Assembly (NCBI RefSeq): GCF_024298925.1 | Contig: NZ_CP101283.1 | Coordinates: 1,679,001 to 1,743,000 of the forward strand | Reading direction: 5' to 3' | DNA: 64,000 nt | From: Phenylobacterium sp. LH3H17 | GTDB lineage: Bacteria > Pseudomonadota > Alphaproteobacteria > Caulobacterales > Caulobacteraceae | The notes under the pieces: generated by a model | Databases searched by the model: none | What the model was told of the DNA's origin: nothing | The model's input: the letters and a program-made list of their open reading frames with translations, nothing else | Part shown: piece by piece, positions 29,343 to 36,842 of the stretch | Position numbering within the stretch: position 1 is the first letter of the stretch | How the letters are laid out: every line of letters starts with the position of its first letter | Position numbers and translations under genes: made by a program

Positions 29343-29413
29343 GGCGGGTTCCGGAGGAAGGCGGACGCGGCGAGCACTAGCGTCCATTGCGCCTAGTTGT
29401 TGACGAAGCAGCC

Positions 29414-29427
29414 TTGAGCCAGATCAA
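29414..29427. promoter_or_regulatory. FNR/FixK box upstream of small membrane protein (perfect)
   Basis: TTGAGCCAGATCAA lies between two minus-strand genes, so it can only act on the gene that starts at 29342. Confidence 0.72.
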
Positions 29428-29442
29428 CATTCCGCGATTTCG

Positions 29443-29610
29443 TCAGAAGTCAGCTCGGGGCGCGGCGTCGGACTTCTGGCGCAATTCTCTTTCGAGCTCC
29501 GCGACTTCTTCCGCCAATAGGGTCTCGATCGTCTTGCGCTTCTCAAGCGACAGCGGCGTTTCCAGCAGCGCGCGAAACCGGCGGACATTCTCGGAGGCGA
29601 TATAGCTCAT
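29443..29610 (-). CDS. Small helical protein
   Basis: From ATG 29610 (GGAAG six bases ahead) the product is 55 residues. It is charged and helical: SENVRRFRALLETPLSLEKR, then TIETLLAEEVAELERELRQK. The pattern suggests a short coiled coil. No family is recognised. A start at 29625 is possible. Confidence 0.5.
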   Translation of the reverse strand: MSYIASENVRRFRALLETPLSLEKRKTIETLLAEEVAELERELRQKSDAAPRADF

Positions 29611-29703
29611 CGCGGCTTCCCCCATCCTGATAGGGGAAAGCCTACACCCGCTGCCGCTCGTCTGCATCACTTCTTGCAGGCGCAGCCAATCCGACGGCGC
29701 GGA

Positions 29704-29821
29704 TGGCGCTTTGCGGCCCGGTCGAAGATCGCCGCCAACATGAAAGACGGCGTGCTCACCAATCGCCATCCGGAAGCGCCCGGGCGTCGAGCCCAAGACC
29801 ATCGAGATCCAGTTCAACTAG
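29704..29821 (+). pseudogene. Relic of an Hsp20 (alpha-crystallin) gene, 3' end only
   Basis: In one frame the DNA reads FAARSKIAANMKDGVLT; after a one-base shift it reads TIRKRPGVEPKTIEIQFN and a TAG stop. Put together this is the end of an Hsp20 alpha-crystallin domain (the usual form is MKDGVLTVT-x-PK then P-K-x-I-E-I). The 5' part is missing and seven bases stand where six are expected, so the gene is dead. Hsp20 genes are common companions of Usp in stress islands. Confidence 0.55.
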
Positions 29822-29999
29822 CCCCCAACGTCCTGGCCGGGGCGTCTCCATAGCCAACAGGACCTTCCATGAGGCGCCGCGTTTCAGGCTCCGACGATCA
29901 CTCGGCCCCAATCCGGAATGACTCGCCCGCGCCTCCGTGGCGGGCTACGCCGAAGGCGCGCCGCGTCGCCTTTGCGCCATTGCCGACAGGGAGAGGTCC

Positions 30000-30869
30000 A
30001 TGCGAACAGGTCCCGTGATTCTTGCCCTCGCCGTGTCCTTGACGGGCTGCGCGCTTCTCGAAGCACCGCGCAGGGCGGCGCCGACGCCGGCCATGCGCGG
30101 CCACGAGGCGGCGGTGCGCCACTGCGCCGCCTGCCATGCGGTGGAGCCGGGCGGCCTCAGCCCGCAGCCCAGGGCCGCGGCGTTCGCCAGCCGGGAAATG
30201 CAGCACACGGCGGGGCTTGAGGGTAGGGTCGCGGCCCTGACGCGGCAGGGCCACTACGGCATGGCGCCGATCACGCTGAGCGCCCAGGAGGTCGGCGACA
30301 TCGTGGCCTACATCGAGAGCCTGGGCGAACGAGGCGCCCGCTCCGGGGGAGGCTCCCAGGCTGTTTCCCGTGCACAGGACCTCCGCAGGGCCGTCATGCC
30401 CGCCATCGCGCAAGCCGGTGAGGCCGGTGTCGACCCAGCCGAGGCGCTGGCGCTCGGCCGCACGCTCGTGGTCGGCAACTGCGGCCGCTGCCATGCGGTC
30501 GGCCCCTCCGACGACAGTTCCAATCCCGTCGCGCCGGCCTTCCGTGACCTTTCGCAACACTACGATGTGGAGGCGCTGGGCGAGTCCCTGGCGGAGGGGA
30601 TTCTCACCGGCCATCCGGAAATGCCGGAGTTCCGGTTCGAGCCGCGCGAGATCGACGCGATCCTGCGCTACCTGCAGAGCCTCCAGGTGAGGCAGCGGGG
30701 CGCCGCCCAGCCGCCCGTGGCCGCCGGGCTCGGCGGGTCCTCACCGCGCCGTGTAGCCGCCGTCGATCACGAGCTCCGCGCCGGTGACGAACTTGGCCTC
30801 GTCCGAGGCCAGGTAGACGCAGCCCCAGGCGATGTCGTCCGGCTCGCCGATGTGGCCGAGCGGATGTAG
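30000..30869 (+). CDS. Di-haem cytochrome c, exported
   Basis: From ATG 30000, with GGGAGAGG ahead, the frame is 289 residues. A lipoprotein-like signal peptide ends in LTGC (about 18). Two haem sites follow: CAACH near 41 and CGRCH near 161, each with a later Met (YGMAP, EMPEF) as sixth ligand candidate, giving two mono-haem domains joined by a linker. About the last 43 residues are antisense to the 3' end of the SDR gene and look unlike cytochrome, so the natural stop may have been lost. It may pass electrons to a terminal oxidase or peroxidase. Confidence 0.82.
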   Translation: MRTGPVILALAVSLTGCALLEAPRRAAPTPAMRGHEAAVRHCAACHAVEPGGLSPQPRAAAFASREMQHTAGLEGRVAALTRQGHYGMAPITLSAQEVGDIVAYIESLGERGARSGGGSQAVSRAQDLRRAVMPAIAQAGEAGVDPAEALALGRTLVVGNCGRCHAVGPSDDSSNPVAPAFRDLSQHYDVEALGESLAEGILTGHPEMPEFRFEPREIDAILRYLQSLQVRQRGAAQPPVAAGLGGSSPRRVAAVDHELRAGDELGLVRGQVDAAPGDVVRLADVAERM

Positions 30870-31508
30870 GGCGTCGATGGCGACGCGGTTGGCGGCCTCG
30901 TCCCCCAGCTCCCTTACGAAACCCTCGACCATCGGGGTCAGGATGAAGCCCGGATGGATGGAATTCACCCGGATCTTCTCCTTCGCGTAGAGGAGGGCGT
31001 CGGTCTTGGTCATCATCCGCACGGCGCCCTTGGAGGCATGGTAGGGCGGCACATCGGGCGCGCTGACCAGGCCATAGATCGAACTCAGATTGATGATGCT
31101 GCCGCCGCCCGCGCGCCGCAGGTGCGGGATCACGTGCTTCACGCCGAAGAACACGCCCTTCACGTTGATAGCCTGGACATGGTCCCATTCAGCTTCGGTG
31201 AGCTGGTCGGTGGGCTTGTTCGCGCCCGAGACGCCGGCGTTGTTCACCAGGATGTCGATGCGGCCGAAGCGCTTGGCGACCTCGGCCAGCACACGCTTCA
31301 CCTCGTCCTCGCGCGAGACGTCCAGCACCCAACTGCAGGCCTGCAGGTCTCGAGCGAGGAGTTCGTCGACGAGATCGTTGGCCTCTTTTGTGAGCACATC
31401 GGTGATGGCGACCGCTGCGCCTTCCTCCGCCATCCTGATGGCGGTGGCGCGCCCGAGGCCGAGCGCCCCGCCGGTGATCACCGCGACCTTGCCCTTCAAC
31501 CTGTTCAT
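30741..31508 (-). CDS. Short-chain dehydrogenase/reductase
   Basis: The 255-residue enzyme has the NAD(P) motif TGGALGLG (about 13-20), NNAG, the catalytic Ser in NLSSIYG and YHASK. An acidic residue at the end of strand 2 (AITDVL) favours NAD. It is close to 3-beta-hydroxysteroid, cyclopentanol and 3-hydroxyacyl dehydrogenases; the substrate cannot be fixed. It is 55 bp downstream of the second Usp gene on the same strand, and probably in an operon with it. Confidence 0.88.
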   Translation of the reverse strand: MNRLKGKVAVITGGALGLGRATAIRMAEEGAAVAITDVLTKEANDLVDELLARDLQACSWVLDVSREDEVKRVLAEVAKRFGRIDILVNNAGVSGANKPTDQLTEAEWDHVQAINVKGVFFGVKHVIPHLRRAGGGSIINLSSIYGLVSAPDVPPYHASKGAVRMMTKTDALLYAKEKIRVNSIHPGFILTPMVEGFVRELGDEAANRVAIDALHPLGHIGEPDDIAWGCVYLASDEAKFVTGAELVIDGGYTAR

Positions 31509-31563
31509 GTCGGCCTCCTGTGTTGCGGCGCGGAGCCGCCGCGACCCCGCGCGTCGGTGGGGG

Positions 31564-32433
31564 TCAGTGGCTCATCAGCACGAAGCATCCCGGCCGATTC
31601 ATGAGGTCGTCGGTCACGCCGCCGAAGGCCCACTCGCGCAGACGCGTATGGCCGTAGGCGCCGCAGACGATCAGGTCGGCGTTGTTGGACTTGGCCACCT
31701 GCTCGATCTCCCCGGCGACGCCTTCCGGCGTGCTGGTCGTGATGAGGGCGCGAGCCTCGACGCCGTGGCGCTTGAGATTGGCGACCACGTCATCCACCTC
31801 AAACGCCATCCGGTCGGCTTCGTCCGACTTGCAGACCGCGTGGACGATGACGTCCTCGGCCCGCTGTAGGAAGGGCAGGGCGTCTGCGACGGCGCGCCGG
31901 CTTTCTCGGGTGTCCTTCCAGGCGATCACCACCGTCCGGGCCCTCAGGTGATGCTGGCCGTCCGGGACCATCAGCACTGGACGGCCGGCGCCCATCACCA
32001 CGTCGGCGGGGTCGGCCGTACGGGTCAGGCTGGCAGCGGCCCGCGGCCCCACGACGATCAGGTCCGCGGCGCGGGCTAGGCCGATCAAAGCCCGGCCCGG
32101 ATAGTCCTGGACCACGCGCCACTCGATGTCGGCGCCGCCGGCGTCGCGACGGAAGACGGCTTCGGCCGCCTCAAGGTTCTTTCCGACCTGCTCCTGGGCG
32201 AGGACTACCCATTCGGCCGCCGCGAAGCCGGTGATCGGGTCGGCCGTCGGGATCGGCTCCAGCGTTTCCGCGCCCAGGCCGATCAGCCGCGCGCCCAGGT
32301 CTCGCGCGAGCCGGCCGGCGACCTCGACGCGGTGCGACGCTACAAGGCCGGGCTCGGCGTGGACCAGCAGGGTGGCGTAGCTACTCGGGCGAGTCACGAT
32401 TTCGGCAGCGGTCCGTTCCTTGGTCTGGGTCAT
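31564..32433 (-). CDS. Universal stress protein, tandem Usp domains
   Basis: From ATG 32433 the product is 289 residues with two Usp domains; the second has GAYGHTRLREWAFGG, and the C-terminus is FVLMSH. It aligns along its length with the Usp protein at 16540-17415 (shared VVIAWKDTRE-type and GSGRPVLVVP-type stretches), so the island carries two diverged copies. It is downstream of the FixK-like regulator gene on the same strand, 64 bp apart, and I see no FixK box in that gap. Confidence 0.9.
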   Translation of the reverse strand: MTQTKERTAAEIVTRPSSYATLLVHAEPGLVASHRVEVAGRLARDLGARLIGLGAETLEPIPTADPITGFAAAEWVVLAQEQVGKNLEAAEAVFRRDAGGADIEWRVVQDYPGRALIGLARAADLIVVGPRAAASLTRTADPADVVMGAGRPVLMVPDGQHHLRARTVVIAWKDTRESRRAVADALPFLQRAEDVIVHAVCKSDEADRMAFEVDDVVANLKRHGVEARALITTSTPEGVAGEIEQVAKSNNADLIVCGAYGHTRLREWAFGGVTDDLMNRPGCFVLMSH

Positions 32434-32497
32434 GATTGTCTTCCTTGCCAAGTCGCGGCCGGCGCTACGCCTGCGGCCGCACAGGCGACATTACCCG

Positions 32498-33151
32498 CTA
32501 GGCCGCGAGGGCCTGCAATGCGGCCCATTTCCGGATTTGGAAGCGCCGCGAGGAGGGAAACTCGACGATCGCCTCGCCCTGCAACTGGGTGAGCATGCGC
32601 GAGACGGTCTCGATGGTTAGGCCGAGATAGTCGGCCATGTCCTGCCGGCTCATGGGTAGCTCCACATGGCTCTCCTCACGGCTGCGGGCGAGCGACATCA
32701 GGAAGCTGCCGACGCGCTCCCGGGCGCTCTTGCGGCCCAGCATCATCACGTGGTCCTGAAGGCGCTCAAGTTCCAAGTAGGTGGCTTCCAGAATTGCGCG
32801 GTCGACCTCCGCGTCGCCGGCGAAAGCCCGCACGGTGGCCCGCCGCACAACCTGGATTTCACAGAGGGTGAGGGCCTCCGCCGCGAAACGGTGGTCCGGT
32901 CCGGGCTCCAGCCCGAAGATGTCGCCGGGATAGTAGAAGGCGCCCACCTGGCGACGGCCCTCAACGGTCAGTCTGCTGGTGCGGACCACGCCACGCACCA
33001 AGCGATACAGCAGTTCGGCCTCATCCTCCTGGGCGTAGATTTCCGCATTGCGGACAAAGGGCATGCGCATGCCGAGCCGGTCAAAGGCGTCGGTGAGGGC
33101 CGTGGCCGGACGGGCCGCGCGAGGATCGCTCAAGGGAAGGGCCAGGGTCAT
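32498..33151 (-). CDS. FixK-like Crp/Fnr family transcriptional regulator
   Basis: The 217-residue protein has a cyclic-nucleotide-binding-type beta roll (about 30-125: RLVRGVVRTSRLTVEGRRQVGAFYYPGDIFGL), a dimer helix and a C-terminal helix-turn-helix with LPMSRQDMADYLGLTIETVSRML. The E-x-x-S-R in the recognition helix is the FNR/FixK signature for TTGA half-sites. The N-terminal Cys cluster of FNR is missing and only one Cys is seen, so it cannot hold a 4Fe-4S cluster; this fits FixK, which is usually controlled by a two-component system. It is the obvious regulator for the boxes in the island. Confidence 0.9.
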   Translation of the reverse strand: MTLALPLSDPRAARPATALTDAFDRLGMRMPFVRNAEIYAQEDEAELLYRLVRGVVRTSRLTVEGRRQVGAFYYPGDIFGLEPGPDHRFAAEALTLCEIQVVRRATVRAFAGDAEVDRAILEATYLELERLQDHVMMLGRKSARERVGSFLMSLARSREESHVELPMSRQDMADYLGLTIETVSRMLTQLQGEAIVEFPSSRRFQIRKWAALQALAA

Positions 33152-33255
33152 GGAAGACTCCTCGTCGGTGCCTCAACAGCTACGCCTCCCCACGCTGTCC
33201 GAACATTTGGGGCCGTCCCCTAAGTATCAGCACGGAGGCGACGGCAGACTTCGAT

Positions 33256-33269
33256 TTGATCTCCGTCAC
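33256..33269. promoter_or_regulatory. Candidate FNR/FixK box, one mismatch (TTGA-N6-TCAC)
   Basis: TTGATCTCCGTCAC lies in the gap between the divergent fixK-like gene (111 bp away) and the BaeRF-like gene (58 bp before its ATG). It could serve the latter and may also give autoregulation. Confidence 0.4.
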
Positions 33270-33320
33270 GGAACGAGACTTTCCATCGGCGCACGCTGCC
33301 TTGGAGATTAGGAGGACAGC

Positions 33321-33770
33321 ATGGACGAGTTCGGCGTGACCTGGATCGTGACAGCCGACGCAGTGGAGGCGCGGTTCTTTTCCGAACCCGTGCGGGCCGG
33401 CGCGCTGCGCGAGCTGCCGGATCTGCGGATGACCGCGAGCAACGCCGAGCGCGGCGCCGGGCGCCGCCAGGGGGCCACCGTGCATCAGCGCGTCGGCGCG
33501 GGGCGCCATGGCGCGGGCGAGCGCTCGCCCGAACACGAGGCCGAGCGGCGGTTCATGACGCGAGTGGCCACGCGTCTCATGGTGAGCGCCGGGCGCGGCG
33601 ACTTCGACCGACTCGTGCTGATGGGTCCGCCGCACGCCTTGGGAGCCCTCAAGAGCGCGCTGCCGGCATCCGTGGCGGCGCGGTTGGAAGTCACCGATCC
33701 GCACGAGCGCAAGCAGGACGACGCGGAGTCCCTGCGTCGCCATCTCCGCGAAGCCCGCGCCCGCGCATGA
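33321..33770 (+). CDS. Host attachment protein / BaeRF-like family, second copy
   Basis: The 149-residue product starts VTWIVTADAVEARFFSEP and has HEAERRFMTRVATRLMVSAGRGDFDRLVLMGPPHALGALKSAL, the family-typical middle and end of host attachment proteins. It is clearly a diverged relative of the protein at 17547-18002. Role unknown. ATG follows GGAGGA. It is the first gene on the plus strand after the regulator. Confidence 0.75.
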   Translation: MDEFGVTWIVTADAVEARFFSEPVRAGALRELPDLRMTASNAERGAGRRQGATVHQRVGAGRHGAGERSPEHEAERRFMTRVATRLMVSAGRGDFDRLVLMGPPHALGALKSALPASVAARLEVTDPHERKQDDAESLRRHLREARARA

Positions 33771-33809
33771 CCCTCGAGCTCACCTTCCAAGCCGCCGCTG
33801 GCCGCGCCG

Positions 33810-33823
33810 TTGATCTCGCGCAA
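33810..33823. promoter_or_regulatory. Candidate FNR/FixK box, one mismatch (TTGA-N6-GCAA)
   Basis: TTGATCTCGCGCAA lies in the gap before the coiled-coil gene, 56 bp upstream of its ATG at 33873, at the spacing typical for the other sites. Confidence 0.38.
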
Positions 33824-33872
33824 GGCGCGCCGCCGGTTGCCACCTAGTTTAACGCCCACAGGAGAAATGCCG

Positions 33873-34181
33873 ATGTCGAAATCCCTGACCCGCAAGGTGA
33901 AGCACGAGCTTGAGGACACCCTTGAGGACGTCGCCAAGACGCTGCGCCAAGCCGCCGACGGCTTGAGCGACGACGCCGAGAAGGCGGTGGCGCAGGCCGC
34001 TCAGGCCCTTCGCCTGGCCGCTGAGGCGCTCGCCGACAAGGCCTCGCCCGAAGTGAAATACGTGGCGCAGAAGGCCGTGGCCGAGGCCAAGGCGCATCCG
34101 GTCGCCACCGCGGCTGCGGCCCTTTCGGCGGCGGCGGCGCTGATCACCATCCTGAGCGTCACGCGGAAGAAGTCCGCCTAG
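33873..34181 (+). CDS. DUF883/ElaB-like coiled-coil membrane-anchored protein
   Basis: From ATG 33873, seven bases after GGAGA, the product is 102 residues. A long charged Ala-rich helix (about 8-72) is followed by a C-terminal hydrophobic segment (VATAAAALSAAAALITILSV) and a short basic tail. This is the ElaB/YqjD layout, in which the C-tail anchors to the inner membrane and the coiled coil may bind ribosomes. The family call rests on layout rather than on fixed residues. Confidence 0.65.
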   Translation: MSKSLTRKVKHELEDTLEDVAKTLRQAADGLSDDAEKAVAQAAQALRLAAEALADKASPEVKYVAQKAVAEAKAHPVATAAAALSAAAALITILSVTRKKSA

Positions 34182-34219
34182 CCCAGATCCGCTCACGGGC
34201 GGCCGCCGAGGAGCCGGCG

Positions 34220-35206
34220 ATGACGAGGCGCGGAATGCTGGTCGGCGGCCTCGCGGCGGCGGCGGCGGCGCTGGGCGGGGTCGCCTGGCGCTTCCGCATG
34301 GACCTCGGCCGCGCGCAGGCCGGCGCCCGCGACGGGAGCCGGTTGCTGAGCCTTTCCGGCCAGTTGATCGAGTACGCTGACCGGGGCGGCGGTCCCGCCC
34401 TGCTGTCGATCCATGGAGCGGGCGGCGGCTTCGACCAGGGGCTCGCCAACGCCTCCGAGCTGGTGGGGGACGGCTACCGGATCGTCGCGCCGTCGCGGTT
34501 CGGCTACCTGCGCACGCCGGTCCCACCCGACGCCTCCCCGGCGGCGCAGGCCGAGGCCCATGCGGCGCTGCTGGAGGCGCTCGCGATCCCCAAGGCCATC
34601 GTCCTAGGCGTCTCGGCGGGCGCCCGATCGGCGGTGGAGCTGGCGCTACGGCGGCCCGAACGGGTCGCGGCCCTGGTCCTCATGGTCCCCGGCCTCTACG
34701 CGCCGCAGAGCCCCGTTTCGATCGAGCCCAGCCGCGGCAGCCGCTTCGCGTTCTGGGTGGTCAACGCCGGTGGCGACTTCGCCTGGTGGGCCGCGATGAA
34801 AATGGCGCCGTCGACCCTCATCCGATTCCTCGGCGTCCGGCCGGAACTGGTCGCGGCTGCCTCGCCGGCCGAGCAGCGACGTGTCTTGGACATCGTGCGC
34901 AGCGTCGAGCCCCTGTCGCGGCGCTATCGCGGGATCAATGTCGACAGCACGCCGGACCTGCACGAACTGCCGCTGGAGCGGATCTCCGCCCCGACCCTCA
35001 TCGTCTCGGCCCGCGACGACCTCTTCAACACCCTGCCGGCGGCGCGGTATGCGGCGGACCGGATCCCCGGCGCGCGGCTCGCCGTCTTCGATACCGGGGG
35101 ACACCTCCTGGTCGGACGCGGGGCCGCGGTCCGCGCGGAGGTGTCGGCGTTCCTCGATGGCGGAGGCCCCGAGCCGGCTGGAGGCGCTCAGGACTCGCCG
35201 AACTAG
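34220..35206 (+). CDS. Alpha/beta hydrolase with N-terminal membrane/signal segment
   Basis: The 328-residue product starts with MTRRGMLVGGLAAAAAALGG, a Tat-like or membrane-anchor segment with two Arg. The hydrolase core follows: oxyanion-region IHGAGGG, nucleophile elbow GVSAGARS, acid in ARDDLF and His in TGGHLLVG. It is probably an exported esterase or similar. It starts 38 bp after the coiled-coil gene and may share its transcript. Confidence 0.85.
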   Translation: MTRRGMLVGGLAAAAAALGGVAWRFRMDLGRAQAGARDGSRLLSLSGQLIEYADRGGGPALLSIHGAGGGFDQGLANASELVGDGYRIVAPSRFGYLRTPVPPDASPAAQAEAHAALLEALAIPKAIVLGVSAGARSAVELALRRPERVAALVLMVPGLYAPQSPVSIEPSRGSRFAFWVVNAGGDFAWWAAMKMAPSTLIRFLGVRPELVAAASPAEQRRVLDIVRSVEPLSRRYRGINVDSTPDLHELPLERISAPTLIVSARDDLFNTLPAARYAADRIPGARLAVFDTGGHLLVGRGAAVRAEVSAFLDGGGPEPAGGAQDSPN

Positions 35207-35521
35207 CGCCAGGCCCTTGTGGCCACCAGCCGCCGGGGCGGGCGATGACAGCAGAGGTGGGGGCGGATCGGCCTACGGACCAGTCCGGCGAAGCCTGCGG
35301 AATCTCCTGCCGTGACATTCACGCGGCGGAAGGTCGATTAGCTGAATCGGATCCAGCAAGCATGCAACATGGCCTATGGAGCAGCGCGGGCAGCTCGCCG
35401 CTGCCGGCCTGCATGCCTGATAGATCGGCAGCGCGCCATGAACCGACATTGGGATCGGGCCGGAGAGCGGACCTTCGTCCGCCCTGTCCGTCTGCGACCG
35501 CTCTCGACCCATAGTGGACGC
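35207..35521. other. Gene-poor gap
   Basis: I see no convincing gene, RNA or strong hairpin in this 315-bp stretch between the hydrolase and the PEP-CTERM gene. Composition is less GC-rich than in the genes around it. It marks the end of the stress island. Confidence 0.5.
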
Positions 35522-36136
35522 TTAGATCGTCGCTAGCCTCGGTCGGCGGCGGATCGAAGCGCCAACCGCAGCAAATCCCACAATCATCATTCCCCAAGTA
35601 GCAGGCTCGGGAACGGCGGAGGAAACGGGGCTAAGGCTTACCAATCGCGTTCCAGAAACGCCAACTCCGTTGCGGTCGAGTGAGGCCTGGAATTGTGGAA
35701 CCCCGTTCAGGTACAGGTTGAACGTCGGACGAGAACAGTTGGTGGCTGTGGTCGGGCAGAACACGCCCGAGTCAAGGGTGAGGTCAAACCGGTTGAAGCT
35801 GCCAAAGACTTGGCCTCGCGAGTAAAGGCTAGTCGTCCCATCGCCCTGATCAGAGAGCGTCAAAACGCCCGGCAAGCCTCCGCTTTGGTAGCCACCCCCG
35901 CTAGCCCCCATCAGCGACCCGTCGGTCAAGAAGTTGGTGATTGTCGCCGTGCCGGTCGCGTTGAATGAGCCGGGGCCGGTGACTAGCGGGCTACCGAACT
36001 CAAACGTCACGGTGCCTAAGGTTCCGAACACGCCGCTCGTGTCGAGGGTAACCCGCAAGGTCTCTGCAGTTAGCGCGGGCGTCGAGGCCAGTGTCATGGC
36101 CGCAGCAAACACGATTAGAGATCCGAATTTCCGCAC
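35522..36136 (-). CDS. PEP-CTERM sorting domain protein, exported
   Basis: From GTG 36136 (GGGAGG five bases ahead) the product is 204 residues: a signal peptide ending near ALTAE, a beta-rich middle with many Thr, Gly and Ser, and the C-terminal sorting signal VPEPATWGMMIVGFAAVGAS followed by RRRPR. Such proteins are processed by an exosortase and linked to exopolysaccharide. No exosortase gene is in the window. Lower GC content than its neighbours suggests a different origin. Confidence 0.85.
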   Translation of the reverse strand: MRKFGSLIVFAAAMTLASTPALTAETLRVTLDTSGVFGTLGTVTFEFGSPLVTGPGSFNATGTATITNFLTDGSLMGASGGGYQSGGLPGVLTLSDQGDGTTSLYSRGQVFGSFNRFDLTLDSGVFCPTTATNCSRPTFNLYLNGVPQFQASLDRNGVGVSGTRLVSLSPVSSAVPEPATWGMMIVGFAAVGASIRRRPRLATI

Positions 36137-36205
36137 AATGCCCTCCCGGCAAGCTCGAAAAAACCCAAACACGAGCGTTGCTCAGCTATAGCCGAAGTCC
36201 GGAAA

Positions 36206-36229
36206 GTCAGGAGTTTAAACCCCCCTGAC
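36206..36229. promoter_or_regulatory. Inverted repeat upstream of PEP-CTERM gene
   Basis: GTCAGG (36206-36211) and CCTGAC (36224-36229) flank the palindrome GTTTAAAC (36213-36220), with one or two bases unpaired. It lies 70-93 bp before the GTG start and could be an operator or a terminator-like hairpin. Confidence 0.4.
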
Positions 36230-36634
36230 GGGAATAAATGTCATGTGGAATTAATTCTCATGGACTTGGGCAGCCCGCTTTTCGCCCTGCCGAGGTATGC
36301 AGTGGGCACAGCTCGGCGCCCACTGTCGGCGAACGGTGGCAGCAGACCGCATTCAGGCAATTCTGCAAATTTCCTGCGACGGTGGGGTAGGGGATGCGCG
36401 CGCATGGGCCGGACCCCTCCCCCAGGGGGCGACTCTGGTGGCCCGGTCGATGCTGCCGTTCACCACCCCGTCCCGCTAAGCACATCCGACCCCAGGGGGC
36501 GGGTCGCACTACCGGTCACTACGAGAATCGCGGGGGCCAAAGGTTGGGGGAACACCGCGCGCCGCTGGTTTGATGGCTGAGATGATGGGTAGGAGATTCA
36601 AGCCTCCTCATTTCTCAGCGAAAACAAAGAAGGT
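36230..36634. other. Gap with no supported gene
   Basis: Short frames here lack family features or good ribosome-binding sites. The end (about 36581-36619) can fold as a stem with TGAGA/TCTCA and AGGAG/CTCCT arms. This would be downstream of the original tRNA-Val, so it may be an old terminator. Confidence 0.4.
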
Positions 36635-36679
36635 TGGTGGATGCGACAGGGATTGAACCTGTGACCCCCTCGGTGTGAA
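36635..36679 (-). repeat. tRNA-Val(CAC) 3' fragment, probable integrase attachment site
   Basis: Read on the minus strand, the 45 bases are a tRNA 3' end: anticodon loop TTCACAC (anticodon CAC, Val), 3' anticodon stem CGAGG, variable loop GGGTC, a T arm with TTCAATC and paired ACAGG/CCTGT, acceptor strand CGCATCC and encoded ACCA. Upstream of the loop no pairing stem exists (ACAGC, where CCTCG is needed), so the 5' half is missing. This is what a tyrosine integrase leaves when it recombines at the anticodon loop. The integrase gene starts 164 bp away on the inner side. The intact tRNA-Val is not in this window. Confidence 0.8.
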
Positions 36680-36842
36680 GCTGTCAAAATAAGTATTCAT
36701 GCGGTTTCAGATCGTTTCAAACCTTGGTGTTACTAAAAAACACTTTCGCGTTGATCTTCAGATTGTATCATCGAGTTCTGCCGGAACTGCCCCCAATCTG
36801 CCCCCAGAAACGAACCAATGTCCGGCAACGAGGAGGTCACTC

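Noticed and set aside
36245..36580. 111-codon plus frame
   Set aside because: No ribosome-binding site, no domain and poor codon pattern in gap DNA.
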